This document shows, one piece after another, positions 6,435-8,441 of a DNA stretch of 8,441 bases. The notes beneath the pieces were generated by a model. It searched no databases. It saw nothing but the letters and a program-made list of their open reading frames with translations, and was not told the DNA's origin. The stretch is from positions 1-8,441 of the forward strand of contig CAYUWH010000048.1 in assembly GCA_964448615.1 (NCBI GenBank). The letters are read 5' to 3'. The first letter of the stretch is position 1; each line of letters starts with the position of its first letter. The position numbers were made by a program, and so were the translations under genes. Origin of the DNA: CAYUWH01 sp964448615. Lineage in GTDB: Bacteria > Patescibacteriota > Gracilibacteria > Peribacterales > Peribacteraceae.

Positions 6435-7645
6435 TTTATTGCGCGAATACAAAGAAATCCCGGCTGTTTTTGGAGGCGTTCATACTCTGCCGGCAATTCT
6501 TGTTGAAAATGCTCCTGGGGTTGAGGTTCAAGCAAACAATCGAGGGTAAAACCTGCATGAATAAGAGGGTTAATGAGTTGTGCAAGTGGGCGTCGATAAG
6601 ATGGAAGTGTAACCGGCGTCCCGAAATCTAGCCATTGTCGATACACTTTTTCCAGATTGAAATAGTTTACACTTGTTGCGCGTTTCAGCTCACCGATCGG
6701 ATGATTTATGGAAAATATAAAATATCCCGGCTTACGCAGAATCCGAAAGAAATCTTGAAAGATCTTTTCCCAATTTTCTATGTAATCAAGAGTGAGAGTG
6801 CTGATAATGACATCAAATGATTCATCTGGCATGAATAATGGTTCATTGAGATCGGCGCAGAAGATCTTCGCTTTTGGACCTATGCGACGTTGCGCAAGCT
6901 CAACCATTGTAGGACTGCCATCAACGGCTGTGACATTTGCGCCATATTCCATAAGCCACTGCGTATAAACGCCTGGACCACATCCAGCATCAAGAACGTT
7001 CAGGCCATTTACAGAAGGTAAGAGCGAGAGCGTGGCTGGGCGCTCATAATAAGCATTATGAGGTTTTTGATCGATTCGCTCTGCATAAGCTTCTGCGATA
7101 CTTTCGAATGCGTTAATTGCTGTATTTGGCGACTCAATAGATGGTGTTCTTTCCAGAGAAATTATCTGTAATGATTCATCCATTACGACTAATTGGATGC
7201 CGAGCGCAGAGACATGATGGCGGATTGATTCAATTTCATGTGCGATCGCCGCGTTCTTTGTGACGCATTTTACTAAAATGTCGGGATCATACTCCCGAAG
7301 CCAAGCAATATCTTCTGTATTCCTTTTCGTGATTAAATCAAGATATGGGTAATGAGCTGCATGCAATGCTCGCATTTCCCAAGATATTGATGGATGTGAG
7401 CAGGCACTATCTTTTGCCTCAAGTTCATCACTATTCAGTCGCACAAGAAAACGATCGCCATAATTTGCGCATAGGCGAAAATATTCTGCCTGCAAATAAA
7501 GTGGCAAATGAGAAACTCCGTCAGCAATCGCTATTCTGAGCCCCTGCCTTTTCCATTCGACAATTTTCTGAATCGCTATAGCAGGCTCCACAAGCTTCTC
7601 ACTCGGTGCGGAGAAACGTTCTATGGTTTGATCGACAGTATTCAT
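6431..7645 (-). CDS. Fusion: degenerate HldE/RfaE-like nucleotidyltransferase domain plus SAM methyltransferase
   Basis: A 404-residue two-domain protein heading the minus-strand operon. Residues about 21-165 follow the heptose-phosphate nucleotidyltransferase (cytidylyltransferase-like) pattern: LRIAIADGVS, then GDRFLVRLNSDE at 63-74, HPSISWEMRALHAAHYPYLD, and REYDPDILVKCV at 117-128 (family PDVLVKGGD). Aligned without gaps on GD and NSD, the catalytic HxGH position reads LYLQ (49-52), and the closing ISST-type motif is not recognisable, so catalysis there is doubtful. Residues about 180-330 form a class I methyltransferase: motif I VLDAGCGPG at 217-225, acidic AVDGS at 240-244, CADLNEP at 263-269, and FDVIISTLTLDYIENWEKIF as motif IV and after. 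The methyltransferase half looks intact. The codons are AT-richer than in ligA or pilT, suggesting transfer. The substrate is unknown. A sugar or nucleotide ligand held by the N-domain is a reasonable inference. Confidence 0.85.
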   Translation of the reverse strand: MNTVDQTIERFSAPSEKLVEPAIAIQKIVEWKRQGLRIAIADGVSHLPLYLQAEYFRLCANYGDRFLVRLNSDELEAKDSACSHPSISWEMRALHAAHYPYLDLITKRNTEDIAWLREYDPDILVKCVTKNAAIAHEIESIRHHVSALGIQLVVMDESLQIISLERTPSIESPNTAINAFESIAEAYAERIDQKPHNAYYERPATLSLLPSVNGLNVLDAGCGPGVYTQWLMEYGANVTAVDGSPTMVELAQRRIGPKAKIFCADLNEPLFMPDESFDVIISTLTLDYIENWEKIFQDFFRILRKPGYFIFSINHPIGELKRATSVNYFNLEKVYRQWLDFGTPVTLPSYRRPLAQLINPLIHAGFTLDCLLEPQPQEHFQQELPAEYERLQKQPGFLCIRAIK

Positions 7646-7742
7646 CCATACCAGTACACCGCTTCAATAAGCTGTCTGGTATTGGAGAAATATGTGTTTA
7701 AGATAATTTCATCGTATTTTTTTCTTCTATAAGCCAAAAAAT

Positions 7743-7766
7743 AGGTTCCACAGCATTATGGAACCT
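7743..7766. repeat. 24-bp palindrome, copy A
   Basis: Arms AGGTTCCA (7743-7750) and TGGAACCT (7759-7766) are perfect reverse complements around an 8-nt centre. The first 11 bases and the last 8 equal copy B. On the minus strand the hairpin is followed after one base by six T (7741-7736), a terminator or attenuator shape just ahead of the methyltransferase operon. Confidence 0.8.
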
Positions 7767-7820
7767 GCATGCGGCAATAGGGAGCATTTTTTGTGTGAAA
7801 TTCCTCACGTGAACCCCGGT

Positions 7821-7844
7821 AGGTTCCACAGGGGTGTGGAACCT
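7821..7844. repeat. 24-bp palindrome, copy B
   Basis: Arms AGGTTCCACA (7821-7830) and TGTGGAACCT (7835-7844) are perfect 10-bp reverse complements around GGGG. It starts 78 nt after copy A. A third half-site, GAACC at 7811-7815, can pair with GGTTC at 7822-7826 and would compete with this hairpin. Confidence 0.85.
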
Positions 7845-7939
7845 AAAAAGCGATTATGAATTCGCTAATAGGTCTCTTTTAATGATCTCTTTCCATTTCT
7901 GCCCTTTGACACCCCCATAAACTATATTGTTACTTCAGA

Positions 7940-7969
7940 TTGCGTAATCCCGGTACAGTCAAGTAAAAT
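7940..7969 (+). promoter_or_regulatory. Candidate promoter of the TrmB-like gene
   Basis: TTGCGT (7940-7945) and TAAAAT (7964-7969) are separated by 18 nt. The ATG at 7981 lies 11 nt after the -10 box, giving a leader of about 5 nt and no Shine-Dalgarno. The -35 is weak (TTG only), the -10 good. Confidence 0.5.
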
Positions 7970-7980
7970 ATGCATCACTC

Positions 7981-8441
7981 ATGGAATCGTTACCCTCAAG
8001 TATTGAGGCTTCTTTGTCAGAGGCGGGTTTTTCCCCCACGGAGATTCTCATCCTCAAGCGTTTGCTTGAAGAGGAAGCCCTCACGTTGCGTCAACTGGCC
8101 CTGAAAACGGGCAAGGGCACTGGCGTGCTCGATCAGGCCATGTGCAAGCTCCTCAAAAAGGGGATTGTGAACAAAGAGAATATCAACGAGAACCCGAAGT
8201 TCGTCCTGCACTCATTGCATTCCATCATGCGGTGGATGGAGAGCGATATGGCGGAAAAACAGGAAATGATGGCGCGGCGTCATCGTAACTTTGAAACATT
8301 CATCGCCACGATCTCCGTGGATAAAGGACGCCCTGATCTGGAGCACTTTGAGGGGCAAGAGGGGATCGAGAAGGCATACCGTAGGCTTCTTGATCAAGGG
8401 AAAGAGATGCTGATCTATCTGCCGATCACCTGCAAAGAGGA
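7981..8441 (+). CDS. TrmB-like transcriptional regulator, N-terminal part (runs off window)
   Basis: 153 codons are visible with no stop before the edge. Residues 15-70 form a winged helix-turn-helix of the TrmB/MarR kind: FSPTEILILKRLLEEEALTL, then RQLALKTGKGTGVLDQAMCK as helix-turn-recognition helix, then LLKKGIVNKENI leading into the wing. A basic helical linker follows (about 80-108, MAEKQEMMARRHRNFETF). FEGQEGIEKAYRRLLDQGKE at 123-142 is the start of the C-terminal effector or dimerisation domain usual in bacterial TrmB-like proteins. It would bind DNA as a dimer. The family was described for archaeal sugar control, and Patescibacteria carry many members. The ligand and targets are unknown. 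It is divergent from the methyltransferase operon across the twin palindromes, so autoregulation or control of that operon is a reasonable guess. GC is about 53% in a 60-base sample, higher than in the operon. Confidence 0.8.
   Translation, partial: MESLPSSIEASLSEAGFSPTEILILKRLLEEEALTLRQLALKTGKGTGVLDQAMCKLLKKGIVNKENINENPKFVLHSLHSIMRWMESDMAEKQEMMARRHRNFETFIATISVDKGRPDLEHFEGQEGIEKAYRRLLDQGKEMLIYLPITCKE

Larger units (their letters stand above)
7646..7980. other. Divergent intergenic region (control region candidate)
   Basis: This 335-nt stretch separates the minus-strand operon from the plus-strand TrmB-like gene. I see no gene in it. It holds two 24-bp palindromes (7743-7766 and 7821-7844), an A-run at 7736-7741, a TTGACA at 7906-7911 without a good -10 partner, and the promoter of the TrmB-like gene near its right end. 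No clear promoter for the methyltransferase gene could be fixed. Confidence 0.6.

Noticed and set aside
7811..7844. GGTTC elements as part of a tRNA T-arm
   Set aside because: No acceptor, anticodon or CCA-end structure can be built around them, and no tRNA is seen elsewhere in the window.
7821..7850. Copy B palindrome as a plus-strand terminator
   Set aside because: It is followed by AAAAAG, not a T-run. On the minus strand it is followed by ACCGGGG.
7906..7934. TTGACA at 7906 as the promoter of the TrmB-like gene
   Set aside because: The hexamer 17 nt downstream is GTTACT, a poor -10. The TAAAAT at 7964 is better placed.

Overview
The window looks like a chromosomal segment of a Patescibacteria (Candidate Phyla Radiation) bacterium, most likely close to Peregrinibacteria/Peribacteria. 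This is inferred from protein character, not from any search. The pointers are a LigA with an unusual NAD-binding Ia motif, a PilT retraction ATPase with no other pilus genes beside it, a bacterial TrmB-type regulator, short intergenic gaps, and starts without Shine-Dalgarno sequences but with -10-like boxes almost touching the ATG. The standard code fits, because TGA is used as a stop after pilT and after the methyltransferase gene.

Layout. (1) Positions 1-2228, minus strand: ligA, its 3' end cut off by the window edge. (2) Positions 2332-3646, plus strand: a small acidic hypothetical gene, then pilT behind a near-consensus promoter that would give an almost leaderless mRNA. Both segments are GC-rich (60-base samples of 77% in ligA and 68% in pilT). 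(3) Positions 3655-7645, minus strand: a visibly AT-richer block (60-base samples of 37-40% in the methyltransferase gene). Reading with transcription it holds a nucleotidyltransferase-like/methyltransferase fusion, a NUDIX hydrolase (4-nt ATGA overlap), a cytosolic trypsin-like protease (16-nt gap), a GNAT acetyltransferase (16-nt gap), a possible terminator, a CYTH-domain phosphohydrolase, and the degraded tail of a second GNAT gene. (4) Positions 7646-7980: a divergent intergenic region with two copies of a 24-bp palindrome. (5) Positions 7981-8441, plus strand: the start of a TrmB-like regulator, cut by the window edge.

How the genes may work together. LigA and PilT are housekeeping or surface functions. 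The minus-strand block resembles an acquired accessory cassette of small-molecule or nucleotide-modifying enzymes (SAM methyltransferase, NUDIX, GNAT, CYTH) plus a protease. Tight spacing suggests that the first four genes are co-transcribed. The paired palindromes upstream, between this operon and the divergent regulator gene, are the obvious candidate control region. The shared substrate or pathway cannot be read from sequence alone. The most unusual items are the fusion protein whose nucleotidyltransferase domain has lost its HxGH motif, the twin palindromes that can pair alternatively, the leaderless-type promoters, and the GNAT gene remnant beyond the CYTH gene.
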